A DNA stretch of 64,000 bases, from positions 186,001 to 250,000 of the forward strand of contig JACHLS010000001.1 in the NCBI GenBank assembly GCA_014204635.1, in the 5' to 3' direction. A program made the translations under genes and the position numbers. The notes under the pieces were generated by a model. That model searched no databases. It had not been told where the DNA came from and worked only from the letters and a program-made list of their open reading frames with translations. Source of the DNA: Sporosarcina luteola (GTDB lineage Bacteria > Bacillota > Bacilli > Bacillales_A > Planococcaceae). This document shows positions 23,635-33,035 of the stretch, piece after piece (the first letter of the stretch is position 1; the number at the start of each line of letters is the position of its first letter).

Positions 23635-24994
23635 TTTGATAGCTCCTTTGTTTTTGCCTGATTGTCATTTTCGTTCCATTGGTATCCGTTTGGATGTTCC
23701 ATTCCAACTTCATTTCTTTCATCATCAAAGACACGATGGAAAGCCCGATGCCGACACCTTGAGAGGACGACTTGGATTTCATTCCGGGACCGTGGTCTTC
23801 GAGCATTAGTGTTTCTTCTTGAATTCGAATGGCGATGTATCGTCCATCCGCCGCATGCCGGTGAATATTTTGAAGAAGGTTGTCGAGAATCCGGCTGAAC
23901 CATTGAGGATCTGCCTGCCAGAAAATTTGTCGATCGGGAATATCCAATTCCATGGTAAACTCCAGATTTTCAAAAATCGGATACCATGTGGCAAATGAAG
24001 TGCGGACAAGTCGGACAATATCGATTTTTTCGGGGTAAAACGGGTATTTGCCAGTCGTCAAAAGTGTATAAGAAACGAGATTGTCAATGAGTCCGTCCAT
24101 ATATCTGATTTTTTCATCGAGCAATTTCACCGACTCCATTCCTTTTTCACTCAAGTGTTCTTGGTGCAGCCGGTAGGTGTGACCACGGATGGTCGTCAGC
24201 GGTGTCCGCAAGTCATGCGATAAGTTGGCAATCAATTCTTTGCGCAATTCCTCTTCCTCGAGTTGGCGAAGCCGGCCTTCCTCTACTTCTTGGACCATTC
24301 GATTGAAAGACAGTTCCAGCCGTCCGATTTCATCCTCCCGCGAGACGGCTACTGGGGAAGGGACCCCGCTTTGATCCGAAATGGCCATCGCTTCTTGCAA
24401 ATGAAGAAGACGTTTTCGGATACGGTAGAAGAATAAAGTGGAAATTAAGATGAAAACGATAAAAACGGCCAGAAGCGCAATCGGAAAGAGAAAATTATAT
24501 TGTTCTCTCAATTTATCGCTCGGACTTTCCATGTCGGATCGGGGCAATTGGAATACAATAAAACCATGTTTTCCTTCCGTTCCTAGAAACGCGACAGTCG
24601 TAAATGGGTCGGCCGTCATACCCCTATGATCTTTCATGAACTGAATGGCATCAGTTGCCTTCCATTGTTTTCGTACGGGAAGGTTCTCGGGGAAGGTCAC
24701 ACGTGTCATCCCTTTTACATCCACCCAATACAGATTGGCATTGGTATACACCAGTTTCAGTTGATGGAATTTTTCCCGAATCTCTTCTTCTGTAGCCTGT
24801 TCGAGGCTTTTCGCCGTGCGATGCCACATTTGCTCCAAATCCGTTCCATTATATAAACGATCGTCGGAATTCCCTTCGTAAAGCGTGTTGTAAAATACAA
24901 TGGACAGCCCCGTAACAGAGATAGGCAAGATCATTGTCGCGAATAAAATGATTAAGACGTACTGGGCTAATAAGGAGCGTCGCAATCGTTTCAT
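23624..24994 (-). CDS. Sensor histidine kinase
   Basis: 456 residues. A membrane segment near the N-terminus (about 10-32), a ~120-residue extracellular sensing part, a second membrane segment (about 165-190) and a HAMP linker are followed by the HisKA box LSHDLRTPLTTIRGH with the phosphorylated His, and by a HATPase domain with DNLLQNI (N box), DHGPGM (G1) and GVGIGLSIV (G2). The sensing domain is a real extracellular loop, not the short one of BceS-type kinases. It overlaps the response regulator gene by 4 bp. Signal unknown. Confidence 0.92.
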   Translation of the reverse strand: MKRLRRSLLAQYVLIILFATMILPISVTGLSIVFYNTLYEGNSDDRLYNGTDLEQMWHRTAKSLEQATEEEIREKFHQLKLVYTNANLYWVDVKGMTRVTFPENLPVRKQWKATDAIQFMKDHRGMTADPFTTVAFLGTEGKHGFIVFQLPRSDMESPSDKLREQYNFLFPIALLAVFIVFILISTLFFYRIRKRLLHLQEAMAISDQSGVPSPVAVSREDEIGRLELSFNRMVQEVEEGRLRQLEEEELRKELIANLSHDLRTPLTTIRGHTYRLHQEHLSEKGMESVKLLDEKIRYMDGLIDNLVSYTLLTTGKYPFYPEKIDIVRLVRTSFATWYPIFENLEFTMELDIPDRQIFWQADPQWFSRILDNLLQNIHRHAADGRYIAIRIQEETLMLEDHGPGMKSKSSSQGVGIGLSIVSLMMKEMKLEWNIQTDTNGTKMTIRQKQRSYQNEY

Positions 24995-25659
24995 TGCTTC
25001 ACCCGATACCCAATGCCGCGAATCGTTTCAATGATCCTCGGCTGGCTCGGATCTTGTTCAATTTTCTCCCGCAAATAGCGGATATGGACGTGAAGCGTTT
25101 TATCTCCCTCCAGGTAGGGCTCCTGCCAAACCCCCTCATACAGCTGCTCCTTCGTCAAAATCTGGTTCGGGTGGCGTAATAGATAAGTGAAAATCTGATG
25201 CTGTTTGGCGGTCAATAAAATTTCCTCGCCTGCAGTGGTCAAAATCCGATTCTCCTTTAAATTGATACGCAAATGATCCAAAGTGATTTCCTCCATCAAA
25301 TCTCGCCCAGCCCTCCGCAATAACACATCTATCCGCGCCGCCAGCTCATCCGGATGGAACGGCTTGGTCAAATAGTCATCTGCAAACTGAAGACCGGCCA
25401 ATTTGTCATCAACGGCTGTACGCGCGGACAACAATAAAATCGGGATATCACCTTGCTTCCGCTTTAACCGCTGACCAATTGTAAAGCCATCCAATCCCGG
25501 CAGCATGACATCTAAAACGACAAGATCCGCCTCTGGCAAAGCTTCGTCTGCCCCTTCTCCTGACAACAGCCATCGCACGGAAAAACCCCGTGCTTCCAAA
25601 TCATCTTTCACAAATCTCCCAATCTCCTGATCATCTTCGATATATAAAATGGTTCTCAT
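24991..25659 (-). CDS. OmpR/PhoB family response regulator
   Basis: 222 residues. Receiver domain with the acidic pair EDD, the phospho-Asp in LVVLDVMLPGLDG, Ser/Thr in LLLSARTAV and Lys in LTKPF. The C-terminal winged helix includes VHIRYLREKIEQ and RGIGYR. The start at 25659 has GAGGGG on its strand. First gene of the operon with the kinase and the DUF6176-like protein. It may act on the 11-bp-spaced repeat at 23220-23237. Confidence 0.93.
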   Translation of the reverse strand: MRTILYIEDDQEIGRFVKDDLEARGFSVRWLLSGEGADEALPEADLVVLDVMLPGLDGFTIGQRLKRKQGDIPILLLSARTAVDDKLAGLQFADDYLTKPFHPDELAARIDVLLRRAGRDLMEEITLDHLRINLKENRILTTAGEEILLTAKQHQIFTYLLRHPNQILTKEQLYEGVWQEPYLEGDKTLHVHIRYLREKIEQDPSQPRIIETIRGIGYRVKQ

Positions 25660-25825
25660 GACGTTCCCCTCGCAATCTTCTATAGCTCTATCCTAGCTGA
25701 TTGATTCCCAAAATGTAAATCATGGAAAGGAGAAGTTGGAAGGATAAAGACGATAGGAGGCTGATTTTTAGCATGAAACAAAACGCAAGAAAGTCAATGT
25801 AACGGCAAAAAGGACAGGAATCGAA

Positions 25826-26175
25826 TTTACCAGGTGATGGAAGTGAGAAATCAAAACGAGTAGTTACCGATGAAATATGATCGGTTCCTCATACGAAATG
25901 ATCGGTCATCGCCAGATACGAGCGGTCGAGAGAAGATATGATCAGTTAGACATCAAAACGAGCGGTTACCGGGAATAAATGAGCGGTCCAGCATCAAATA
26001 TGATCGGTCTCCCGCCAAATACAAGCGGTCAAGAGAAAATATGATCGGTTAGACATCAATACGAGCAGTCGCCAGGAATAAATGATCGGTTCAGCAACAA
26101 ATATGATCGGTTTCTCAAACGAAATGATTGGTCTGGTTGCAGAAAAGATCGGTTGCTGAAGAGAAGCGATCACTG
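25826..26175. repeat. 20-21-bp tandem repeat array (ATATGATCGGTT type)
   Basis: About 16 degenerate units with core ATATGATCGGTT, ATACGAGCGGTC or AAATGATCGGTC, spaced 20-21 bp. The left edge carries TTTACCAGGTGAT, the same edge motif as the array at 831. It lies in the 838-bp gene-free stretch between the response regulator gene and narG, upstream of the NreC-type sites. Apart from these sites I see nothing else in the stretch. Confidence 0.85.
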
Positions 26176-26233
26176 CTTGCTCACATTAACAAAAAAGACA
26201 AGCATACTAATCAGGAAAAGCCCTCTTTTGAAA

Positions 26234-26247
26234 TAGGGTTTTCCCTA
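26234..26247. promoter_or_regulatory. NreC-type binding site, exact TAGGG-N4-CCCTA
   Basis: TAGGGTTTTCCCTA lies 251 bp before narG. As I recall, TAGGG-N4-CCCTA is the site reported for staphylococcal NreC, and nreABC is encoded just behind narGHJI. The same bases can also be part of a CCCT/AGGG hairpin, so the match could be partly structural. Confidence 0.6.
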
Positions 26248-26384
26248 ATGGGATAGGGGAGTTTTCTACTTTATGATTAGGATACTAGATGGATTTGTCG
26301 CGGTTTTGGATAGGAGAGTATTCCCTCATCTCAAAAATTGATTTGATATATAAATGAACTTTTAGGGGTGTTTTGCTCCTAGTA

Positions 26385-26398
26385 TAGGGGGTTCCCTC
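26385..26398. promoter_or_regulatory. Second NreC-type site, one mismatch
   Basis: TAGGGGGTTCCCTC differs from TAGGG-N4-CCCTA only in the last base and lies 100 bp before narG. A weaker version (TAGGA...CCCTC) lies at about 26311-26325, and a half site (TAGGG) at about 26437. Confidence 0.5.
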
Positions 26399-26497
26399 AT
26401 ATGAACAAGAAAGATTATTCCGTATCATATTGGGTATAGGGAATAAGAATACTTTTAATAGTTTGATATTTTAGTGAAAAAGGAGTGGGATCTGTCG

Positions 26498-29400
26498 ATG
26501 AAGAAGTTCGGAATGAATTACTTCAAACCAGTCGAACGGTATTCAGGGAATTGGTCGGTTCTTGAGGAAAAGAACCGGGATTGGGAGAACATGTATCGTC
26601 AACGTTGGTCGCATGACAAGGTGGTCCGGACGACGCACGGGGTGAACTGTACAGGTTCTTGCAGTTGGAAAGTGTTTGTGAAGAACGGGATTATTACCTG
26701 GGAGAACCAGCAGATTGATTATCCATCTTGCGGTCCAGATATGCCGGAATTTGAACCAAGAGGTTGTCCTCGCGGCGCTTCCTTTTCGTGGTATGAATAT
26801 AGTCCGCTTCGCGTCAAATATCCATACATACGAGGAAAGTTGTGGCGGCTGTGGAGTGAGGCGCTGGCCGAGCAGAAGGATCCAGTCAAAGCATGGGCGA
26901 GCATTGTGGAAGATCCGGAGAAGACGGCCACGTATAAGAAAGCCCGCGGAAAAGGAGGGCATGTCCGGATCCATTGGCGTGATGCGTCGTTGCTCATTTC
27001 CGCTCAATTGATCTATACGATTCAAAAATACGGTCCGGATCGAATTGCCGGATTTACACCGATCCCTGCCATGTCGATGGTGAGTTATGCGTCGGGTGCC
27101 CGTTTTATCTCCCTTCTCGGTGGGGAAATGCTTAGTTTTTATGACTGGTATGCGGATCTGCCGCCCGCTTCTCCACAAATCTGGGGAGAGCAGACGGACG
27201 TTCCCGAATCAAGCGATTGGTTTAATGCAGGCTATCTCATTATGTGGGGTTCCAACGTGCCGCTCACAAGGACGCCGGATGCCCATTTCATGACGGAAGT
27301 CCGTTACAAAGGGACAAAGACGGTTTCCGTTGCACCGGACATGGCGGAAAACACGTTCCATGCGGACAATTGGATTGCTCCGCATCCTGGCTCTGATGCG
27401 GCATTGGCACAAGCGATGACTCATGTCATTCTCGATGAGTTTTATGAAAAAAGGAAAGAGCCGATGTTCTTGGACTACGCGAAGCAATTTACCGATATGC
27501 CTTTCCTTATCACATTAGAGGCACATGAAGAAGGCTACAAAGCAGGTCGATTCCTCCGTGCCAGCGATTTGGGAATGGAGAGCGAGCATGCCGACTGGAA
27601 ACCGGTCATCTTCGACGAGGCAAAAGGGGAGATCATTGTTCCGAACGGCACAATGGGCCAACGCTGGGAACAAGAGGCCAAATGGAACCTCATCTTGGAA
27701 AACGAAGATGGCACACGGGTGGAGCCGGCATTATCCATACTTGCACACGACAGCGAATGGCAGGAAATCAGCTTCCCATTCTTCGATAACCGGGGAAATG
27801 GAACATTCAAGCGCTCGATTCCGGCTATGAAAGTCACATGCAGCGACGGTTCAGAGAAATTAGTGGCCACTGTCTATGATGTCATGACGAGTCAATACGG
27901 TATTCAACGATCCGGCAGTCAATGGGATGCCAAAGGATACGATGACGCCTCTTCCATTTACACGCCGGCATGGCAAGAGAAGGTAACGAGTGTCAAACCG
28001 GAGCTGGTCATACAGATTGCGCGGGAGTTCGCGCAAAATTCATTGGATACAGGAGGCCGTTCCATGATTATCATGGGGGCAGGGATCAACCACTGGTTCA
28101 ATAGCGATACGATCTACCGAGCCATTCTGAATCTTGTTACGCTGACCGCTTCCCAAGGCGTGAACGGCGGCGGCTGGGCCCATTACGTCGGGCAGGAGAA
28201 GTGCCGGCCGATTGAAGGATGGAGTACGATCGCCTTTGCCCGTGATTGGCAAGCACCGCCGCGGCTGCAAAATGCGACATCATTCTTCTACTTTGCGACA
28301 GATCAATGGAAGTATGAAGAAGCGGGAGTCCGTTCCTTGCGCTCACCACTTGGGAATGAAACCCGGTATGAACATCCGGCAGATTATAATGTCTTAGCGG
28401 CAAGATTAGGTTGGCTGCCGTCCTATCCGCAATTCAATCGGAACAGCCTGCAGTTGACAGAAGAAGCAGCCAAGGCAGGGAAGACGACGACGGAGGAAAT
28501 TGTGTCTCATACGGTGGAACAGTTGAAGGAAGGGAAGCTGCGTTTTGCGGTTGAAGATCCAGATGCGCCGGAAAACTTCCCGCGTTCCTTGTTTGTCTGG
28601 CGTTCCAATCTCGTCTCCAGTTCAGCCAAAGGGCAGGAATATTTTATGAAGCATCTATTCGGTGCATCGTCAGGACTGTTGGCGCAGCCAAATGAAGACA
28701 TGAAGCCAAATGAAGTCGTGTGGCGAGATGAAGTGCAAGGCAAGCTTGATTTGCTCGTCGCACTTGATTTCCGGATGACCGCTACACCGCTATACGCAGA
28801 TCTTGTGTTGCCGGCCGCCACGTGGTATGAAAAGGTCGATTTGTCTTCGACGGATATGCATCCGTTCGTCCATCCATTCAACCCGGCTGTCGATCCGCTG
28901 TGGGAAGCCCGGTCGGACTGGGATATTTACAGAACGCTCGCCCAGACGTTCTCGGAGCTTGCCAAACAGCATTTGCCAGGTGTGTATAAAGACTTGATTA
29001 CGACGCCGCTCGCCCATGATTCGGTTCAGGAAATCGCGCAGCCGCTTGGCCAAGTGAAAGACTGGAAAAAAGGCGAGGTTGAGCCGATTCCGGGTAAAAC
29101 AATGCCAGGCATGACGATTGTAGAGCGGGATTACACCAAAGTGTACGACAAGTACATTACGCTCGGTCCATTGCTGGCGACAGGAAAAGTAGGGGCACAC
29201 GGCGTCAGCTTCTCAGTCGCGGAGGAATATGAATTGCTGAAAGGCATTAATGGCGTTCATTTCGACGATACGATTAAAAACGGCCTTCCGAAGTTGCATA
29301 CGGCAAAACATGTCGCCGAAGCGATGCTGACGTTATCTTCTGCCACAAATGGCCGCGTCTCACAGCGGGCGTTTGAATCGGCCGAGGCAGATACCGGCGT

Positions 29401-30169
29401 GACACTCAAAGATATTTCAGCAGATCGGGCTGCAGAGCGGTTTACCTTTGCAAGTATCACAGCACAACCTCGAGAAGTGATCCCGACACCTGTCTTCAGT
29501 GGGTCGAATAAACTCGGCAGACGGTACTCGCCGTTTACGACGAATATTGAGAGGCTCGTCCCATTCCGAACTTTGACAGGCAGGCAGCATTTTTATATCG
29601 ATCATGAGTTGTTTCTCGATTTCGGGGAAGCTCTGCCGGTTTATAAGCCGACGTTGCCTCCGATGGTGCTCGGACCGCGAGATAAGCAAGTGGTCGGCGG
29701 CCAGGATGCCCTCGTATTGCGGTATTTGACGCCGCACGGAAAATGGAATATCCACTCGACTTACCAGGACAATCAGCATATGCTGACGCTGTTCAGAGGC
29801 GGTCCGACCGTCTGGCTATCTGACCTGGATGCAGCCGAACACGGCATCGATGATAATGAATGGCTTGAAGTGTACAACCGCAATGGGGTCGTCACCGCAC
29901 GGGCAGTGGTCAGTCACCGGATGCCGAAGGGCACGATGTTCATGTACCATGCACAAGACAAACATATCCAAGTGCCAGGCTCAGAAATTACAGAACTGCG
30001 AGGCGGAAGCCATAACGCACCGACCCGCATCCATATGAAACCGACTCAAATGGTTGGAGGATATGCGCAGCTTAGCTATGGATTCAACTACTATGGACCA
30101 ATCGGAAATCAACGGGACGAATATGTAGCCGTCCGGAAAATGAAGGAGGTCAACTGGCTTGAAAATTAA
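26498..30169 (+). CDS. narG: Respiratory nitrate reductase alpha subunit
   Basis: 1,223-residue molybdenum subunit that reduces nitrate to nitrite at the inner face of the membrane. The FS0 [4Fe-4S] ligands are His47, Cys51, Cys55 and Cys90 (THGVNCTGSCSW and EPRGCPRGAS). Asp220 in YADLPPASPQ corresponds to the Mo ligand. No twin-Arg signal is seen, as expected for cytoplasmic-side NarG. The start is the ATG at 26498, twelve bases after AAAAAGGAG; a GTG at 26474 is less likely. First gene of narGHJI; overlaps narH by 11 bp. NreC-type sites lie upstream. Confidence 0.97.
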   Translation: MKKFGMNYFKPVERYSGNWSVLEEKNRDWENMYRQRWSHDKVVRTTHGVNCTGSCSWKVFVKNGIITWENQQIDYPSCGPDMPEFEPRGCPRGASFSWYEYSPLRVKYPYIRGKLWRLWSEALAEQKDPVKAWASIVEDPEKTATYKKARGKGGHVRIHWRDASLLISAQLIYTIQKYGPDRIAGFTPIPAMSMVSYASGARFISLLGGEMLSFYDWYADLPPASPQIWGEQTDVPESSDWFNAGYLIMWGSNVPLTRTPDAHFMTEVRYKGTKTVSVAPDMAENTFHADNWIAPHPGSDAALAQAMTHVILDEFYEKRKEPMFLDYAKQFTDMPFLITLEAHEEGYKAGRFLRASDLGMESEHADWKPVIFDEAKGEIIVPNGTMGQRWEQEAKWNLILENEDGTRVEPALSILAHDSEWQEISFPFFDNRGNGTFKRSIPAMKVTCSDGSEKLVATVYDVMTSQYGIQRSGSQWDAKGYDDASSIYTPAWQEKVTSVKPELVIQIAREFAQNSLDTGGRSMIIMGAGINHWFNSDTIYRAILNLVTLTASQGVNGGGWAHYVGQEKCRPIEGWSTIAFARDWQAPPRLQNATSFFYFATDQWKYEEAGVRSLRSPLGNETRYEHPADYNVLAARLGWLPSYPQFNRNSLQLTEEAAKAGKTTTEEIVSHTVEQLKEGKLRFAVEDPDAPENFPRSLFVWRSNLVSSSAKGQEYFMKHLFGASSGLLAQPNEDMKPNEVVWRDEVQGKLDLLVALDFRMTATPLYADLVLPAATWYEKVDLSSTDMHPFVHPFNPAVDPLWEARSDWDIYRTLAQTFSELAKQHLPGVYKDLITTPLAHDSVQEIAQPLGQVKDWKKGEVEPIPGKTMPGMTIVERDYTKVYDKYITLGPLLATGKVGAHGVSFSVAEEYELLKGINGVHFDDTIKNGLPKLHTAKHVAEAMLTLSSATNGRVSQRAFESAEADTGVTLKDISADRAAERFTFASITAQPREVIPTPVFSGSNKLGRRYSPFTTNIERLVPFRTLTGRQHFYIDHELFLDFGEALPVYKPTLPPMVLGPRDKQVVGGQDALVLRYLTPHGKWNIHSTYQDNQHMLTLFRGGPTVWLSDLDAAEHGIDDNEWLEVYNRNGVVTARAVVSHRMPKGTMFMYHAQDKHIQVPGSEITELRGGSHNAPTRIHMKPTQMVGGYAQLSYGFNYYGPIGNQRDEYVAVRKMKEVNWLEN

Positions 30170-31757
30170 AGCACAAGTTGCAATGGTCATGAATCTGGAT
30201 AAGTGCATCGGCTGCCATACGTGCAGCGTGACGTGCAAAACGACATGGACGAACCGGGAAGGCGCCGAGTATATGTGGTTCAATAACGTGGAAACAAAAC
30301 CAGGCATCGGCTATCCGAAACGGTGGGAAGACCAGGAAGTCTATAAAGGCGGCTGGCAGCTGCGCAACGGCAAACTGGAATTGAAGTCCGGCTCCAAGCT
30401 ATCCAAGATTGCTCTCGGGAAAATCTTCTACAATCCCGATATGCCGGAAATGAAAGATTACTATGAGCCCTGGACGTATGACTATGAAAAGTTAACAACA
30501 GCGGGCGACAGTGAACATACGCCGGTTGCCCGGGCGAAGTCAGTCGTCTCCGGTGAATACATGGACTTGGAGTGGGGCCCGAACTGGGAGGATCAGCTGG
30601 CGGGCGGTCATATTACGGGACCGACTGATCCGAATATCCAAAAAATCGAAGAGGAAATCAAGTTCAACTTTGAGCAGGCGTTCATGATGTATTTGCCGAG
30701 ACTTTGTGAACATTGTCTCAACCCAAGCTGTGTCGCTTCCTGTCCTTCAGGGGCCATCTATAAGCGGGATGAAGACGGCATTGTTCTCGTCGATCAGGAA
30801 GCATGCCGCGGCTGGCGGTATTGCATGACGGGCTGCCCGTATAAAAAGGTCTACTTCAACTGGAAGACCAACAAAGCTGAAAAATGCACATTCTGTTTTC
30901 CACGCGTCGAATCAGGGTTGCCTACGGTTTGTTCGGAAACGTGTACGGGCAGGATCCGCTACTTGGGCGTCCTACTCTACGATGCCGACCGGGTATTGGA
31001 AGCAGCGTCGACAGAGGATCCGCAAGACTTGTATAAGGCGCAATGCGATCTATTCCTTGATCCGAACGACCCGGAAATCATTGAACAGGCGCGAAAGGAC
31101 GGCATTTCAGAGGATTGGATTACCGCTGCCCAAAATTCACCTGTCTACAAATTGGCGATTGAATATAAGCTGGCCTATCCGCTGCACCCGGAATATCGGA
31201 CACTTCCGATGGTTTGGTATGTGCCGCCGCTCAGTCCAATCATGAATTATTTCGAAGGCAAGGATTCCATCAAAAATCCGGATATGATTTTCCCGGCAAT
31301 TGAGGAAATGCGTATTCCGATCCAATATTTGGCGAACATGCTGACAGCCGGTGATGCGGAAACAGTAAAGCAAGGATTACAGCGAATGGCCATGATGCGT
31401 TCTTATATGCGTGCCTTATCTTCCGGAAAAGAATTCGATGAATCGAAGCTGGAGCGCGTCGGATTGACTGCGCATCAGACGAAACAGATGTACCGCCTGC
31501 TTGCGATCGCCAAGTATGAGGACCGTTTTGTCATCCCGACTTCGCATAAGGAAGGCCATACGAATGTGTATCGTTCCCAAGGTTCGGCAGGCTACACGGA
31601 AATGGGGACATATGGCGAAGGCGTTTCGCAAGACCAGTTCAGCTACTCGGTCATGGGAGCGAATGGAAGCTGCGACGGCTGCGGATCGGCCAACCCGCAA
31701 AAGACAGGGAAAGAAATTTACGAAGAGAATTTCTATGGAGGGATTTGGCGTGATTGA
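30159..31757 (+). CDS. narH: Respiratory nitrate reductase beta subunit
   Basis: 532-residue iron-sulfur subunit that passes electrons from NarI to NarG. Four cysteine groups are visible: DKCIGCHTCSVTCK, LCEHCLNPSCVASCPSGAIY, ACRGWRYCMTGCPYKK and KCTFCFP...ETCTGR. In CRGWRYC, Trp replaces one Cys, the hallmark of the [3Fe-4S] site in NarH. The TTG start at 30159 is eight bases behind AAGGAGGT and overlaps the narG end. The C-terminus has NGSCDGCG, unusual but outside the cluster motifs. Confidence 0.97.
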   Translation: MKIKAQVAMVMNLDKCIGCHTCSVTCKTTWTNREGAEYMWFNNVETKPGIGYPKRWEDQEVYKGGWQLRNGKLELKSGSKLSKIALGKIFYNPDMPEMKDYYEPWTYDYEKLTTAGDSEHTPVARAKSVVSGEYMDLEWGPNWEDQLAGGHITGPTDPNIQKIEEEIKFNFEQAFMMYLPRLCEHCLNPSCVASCPSGAIYKRDEDGIVLVDQEACRGWRYCMTGCPYKKVYFNWKTNKAEKCTFCFPRVESGLPTVCSETCTGRIRYLGVLLYDADRVLEAASTEDPQDLYKAQCDLFLDPNDPEIIEQARKDGISEDWITAAQNSPVYKLAIEYKLAYPLHPEYRTLPMVWYVPPLSPIMNYFEGKDSIKNPDMIFPAIEEMRIPIQYLANMLTAGDAETVKQGLQRMAMMRSYMRALSSGKEFDESKLERVGLTAHQTKQMYRLLAIAKYEDRFVIPTSHKEGHTNVYRSQGSAGYTEMGTYGEGVSQDQFSYSVMGANGSCDGCGSANPQKTGKEIYEENFYGGIWRD

Positions 31758-32319
31758 TCTAAATCGGCTCTATGAAGAGAAAAACGTATTCGGTTTTTTT
31801 GCCAATCAGCTTGCCTATCCCGAAAAACGAACGTTTCATCCCTCGGTATTGGAAGAGTCCATCGGCTCTTCCGATCCCTGCTACCCACATGTAAAAACAT
31901 ATTGGGATTTGATGTATACGTACAGTTTGGAAGAAATCCAGGAACTGTACACACAAACATTCGACTTCCAAAAAGATGCGACGTTGTTCATGACCTATGT
32001 GAAATATGAAGACTCCAAGGAACGGGGACAGATGCTCGCGAGATTGAAGGTATTATACGAGATGTTTGGTTTGCTAATGCCAGACAATGAGCTTTCCGAC
32101 TATCTTCCTCTCATGTGCGAGTTCATTTATGCAGCCGAGTGGCGAGGCGATCCGCGGGCGCAGCAAAGCTTTGCCATGCTCATTGCGGTTTTGGAGGACG
32201 GTTCCTACCATCTCATGAAAGCGCTCGAAAAGTATGACAGCCCTTATTTTCATTTAATCAAGGGAATGAGGGAAGTATTCAAGTCTTGTATTCAACAGGA
32301 GGTTCCCGCTCATGACTGA
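31750..32319 (+). CDS. narJ: Nitrate reductase assembly chaperone
   Basis: 189 residues, all-helical TorD/NarJ family, needed for insertion of the Mo cofactor into NarG before membrane attachment; not part of the final enzyme. Recognisable segments are FGFFANQLAYPE, SKERGQMLARLKVLYEMFG and LMCEFIYAAE. The GTG start at 31750 has TGGAGGGA upstream and overlaps narH by 8 bp; it overlaps narI by 8 bp at the other end. Confidence 0.93.
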   Translation: MIDLNRLYEEKNVFGFFANQLAYPEKRTFHPSVLEESIGSSDPCYPHVKTYWDLMYTYSLEEIQELYTQTFDFQKDATLFMTYVKYEDSKERGQMLARLKVLYEMFGLLMPDNELSDYLPLMCEFIYAAEWRGDPRAQQSFAMLIAVLEDGSYHLMKALEKYDSPYFHLIKGMREVFKSCIQQEVPAHD

Positions 32320-32986
32320 TCAACTACTCTGGGTGATTTTCCCTTATGTTTGCATTGCCGTCTTCATTGTCGGACATATCTTTCGCTATCGTCATGATAA
32401 GTTCGGCTGGACTGCCAAATCGAGTGAGTTTATTGAGAAAAAGCAGTTAATGATCGGCAGTCTATTATTCCACGTCGGCATCATTCCGGTTATCCTTGGC
32501 CATGTTGCGGGTCTGGGCATACCAAAAGAGTGGACGCGGGCTATAGGCGTCAGTGATCACATGTACCATATGGGCGCAATTTACGGCGGCGGATTTTTTG
32601 GTCTCGTCACACTCGCTGGCATGTTCATCTTGACGTCCCGCCGATTGACGAAGAAAAATGTGCGCCAGCTTTCTTCCACTTCGGATATTGTCGTCAATTC
32701 GCTGCTCCTATTCATTGTTTTCATCGGTGTGTATGCATCGCTTGTCACGAACAATCTGAACCCGGGGTTCGATTACCGTGATTCGATTTCCGTATGGTTC
32801 CGGTCTCTGCTCATCTTTAGACCGGAGGCGGGGTATATGAGCGCTGTTCCGTTGGCATTCAAGCTGCATATCATCACTGGTTTCCTTATTTTCGCCATGT
32901 GGCCGTTCACGAGACTTGTGCATGTATGGAGCGTCCCGTTGAATTACGTAGGACGAAGTTATATTCTGTATAGAAAGCATGTCTAA
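32312..32986 (+). CDS. narI: Respiratory nitrate reductase gamma subunit (cytochrome b)
   Basis: 224 residues with five membrane helices; oxidises menaquinol and holds two b-type hemes. Likely heme histidines are in LFHVGIIP and LGHVAGLG (helix 2) and in KLHIITGF and RLVHVWS (helix 5), matching the positions of the E. coli NarI ligands. The ATG at 32312 follows AACAGGAGG. Last of the four nar structural genes; a hairpin lies between it and nreA. Confidence 0.95.
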   Translation: MTDQLLWVIFPYVCIAVFIVGHIFRYRHDKFGWTAKSSEFIEKKQLMIGSLLFHVGIIPVILGHVAGLGIPKEWTRAIGVSDHMYHMGAIYGGGFFGLVTLAGMFILTSRRLTKKNVRQLSSTSDIVVNSLLLFIVFIGVYASLVTNNLNPGFDYRDSISVWFRSLLIFRPEAGYMSAVPLAFKLHIITGFLIFAMWPFTRLVHVWSVPLNYVGRSYILYRKHV

Positions 32987-32992
32987 TTAAAT

Positions 32993-33018
32993 GGAAAAAG
33001 GCTCTTCGCCCTTTTTCC
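32993..33018. terminator. Hairpin between narI and nreA
   Basis: GGAAAAAGG pairs with CCTTTTTCC around CTCTTCGC, with no T-tract beyond the stem. More likely a partial terminator or an mRNA processing site that lets nre be expressed at a different level than nar. Confidence 0.5.
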
Positions 33019-33035
33019 GTCAGGGAGTCGTAGCC

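Noticed and set aside
831..26175. Possible CRISPR arrays at the four repeat regions
   Set aside because: Units are degenerate and directly adjacent with a 20-21 bp period; there are no invariant repeats separated by unique spacers and no cas genes in the window.
26474..26497. Upstream GTG start of narG
   Set aside because: The extra eight codons contain the ribosome site itself; NarG homologues begin close to the ATG at 26498.
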